Assembly (NCBI RefSeq): GCF_022581195.2 | Contig: NC_061470.1 | Coordinates: 10,788,001-10,852,000 of the forward strand | Direction: 5' to 3' | DNA length: 64,000 bases | Source of the DNA: Helicoverpa zea | Taxonomy: Eukaryota; Arthropoda; Insecta; Lepidoptera; Noctuidae | Shown here: positions 63,541-64,000 of the stretch, one piece after another | Layout of the letters: the number at the start of each line of letters is the position of its first letter | Numbering within the stretch: the stretch's first letter is position 1 | The notes under the pieces: generated by a model | Told to the model about the DNA's origin: nothing | The model's database searches: none | What the model saw: the letters and a program-made list of their open reading frames with translations, nothing else | Position numbers and translations under genes: made by a program

Positions 63541-64000
63541 TTACGCTCATATTTATTTTCTTTCCAATCAAACCACATTTGTGAGCACTAAATAAAATAA
63601 CTAAATAAATTTAAATTATTTTTACGCATTCAAACCTTTCATATTTAGCATCCCGTTAGAAATATACCTTTTTAAAATCCAATCGTAATTACCGGGAATT
63701 CTGATCGAACTCGCCATGTTTGTTTACATTAGTTGTTTTTTTAAATTTGAAGACGCATAGACAACATGGCGACGGTGATAGAAGTTTTGCATCGAATGAT
63801 CCGATTCGTTAAAATAAAGAATCGATTTAATAATTTTATATTATTTGATATTATAATATTACTAAATTGCACTTTTGTATACTTACCATAATCTGAAAAT
63901 AAATTAGGAAAAGTAAAATGACTTAATTTATTTTGAAAAAAAAAGCTAGAAAATCAGTGGTAGAAAATACGTTGTAGCCGGAATAAAAAAAAATCTTCGG
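63541..64000 (+). other. AT-rich DNA at the right edge, still inside the cut intron
   Basis: No exon is recognised. ATCGAT lies at about 63821. The window ends without reaching the next coding exon. Confidence 0.4.

Noticed and set aside
34992..64000. Search for the next cut exon (coiled-coil continuation, CUT repeats or homeodomain)
   Set aside because: No phase-0 exon with the expected continuation and no CUT-repeat or homeodomain motif was found in any frame. These must lie beyond the window.
1..64000. CRISPR array, bacterial operons or endogenous virus genes
   Set aside because: There are no regularly spaced direct repeats with unique spacers, no dense coding and no viral protein motifs. 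The DNA has the character of an insect nuclear genome.

Overview
The window looks like nuclear DNA of a moth or butterfly (Lepidoptera), probably a noctuid-type moth. It is AT-rich and carries repeat families I know from lepidopteran genomes: a tRNA-derived SINE with the 'ccactgctgg.ca.aggcctc' tail, the 'agactggaagccgactccaacatagttggg' family, the 'gcggtttcacccgcgtcc' family and the 'tttgggaagtcggtt' family. Genus and species cannot be decided from the sequence. There are no bacterial-style genes, rRNA genes, genuine tRNA genes or CRISPR arrays.

The one protein-coding segment I can defend is a single exon at 34681-34991 (+). It has a pyrimidine-rich acceptor and a GT donor, and it encodes 41 residues ending in DWLFKKERIYLLAQFWQQ. 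This matches the N-terminus of the insect homeobox protein Cut (CUX family) as I recall it from Drosophila, including the same 41-residue length before the splice junction. The window is therefore read as the 5' part of the cut locus on the + strand. A CpG-rich candidate promoter and leader exon lies at about 17.28-18.06 kb, followed by a putative 16.6-kb intron, the first coding exon at 34.7 kb, and an intron of more than 29 kb that runs off the right edge. The CUT repeats and the homeodomain are not in the window.

Layout: 0-17 kb is AT-rich upstream DNA with scattered SINE, MITE and decayed repeat pieces. 17.3-18.1 kb is the CpG-rich candidate promoter, bracketed by two CTCF-like motifs at 16.42 and 19.31 kb. 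18-34.7 kb is intronic, with a local pile-up of one repeat family at 27.8-29.6 kb. 34.68-34.99 kb is the cut exon with two upstream ORFs. 35-64 kb is intronic and poorer in repeats, except for a composite element with a 51-bp hairpin at 37.2-38.0 kb. It has CpG-richer patches at about 38.9-40.0, 43.2-43.6, 50.5-51.2, 53.5-54.4 and 58.9-63.5 kb that look like regulatory DNA.

The least explained signal is a dispersed degenerate dyad motif, GTTY-N7-GAAC(G), with core RAATTYN. I found roughly 35 copies by eye, mostly at 34-63 kb. The densest cluster has five copies in 137 bp at 62338-62474. A second statistical signal is an excess of ATCGAT, the hexamer classically bound by Cut/CUX proteins and by DREF/BEAF: about 55 copies counted against about 22 expected from base composition. 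All counts were made by eye.
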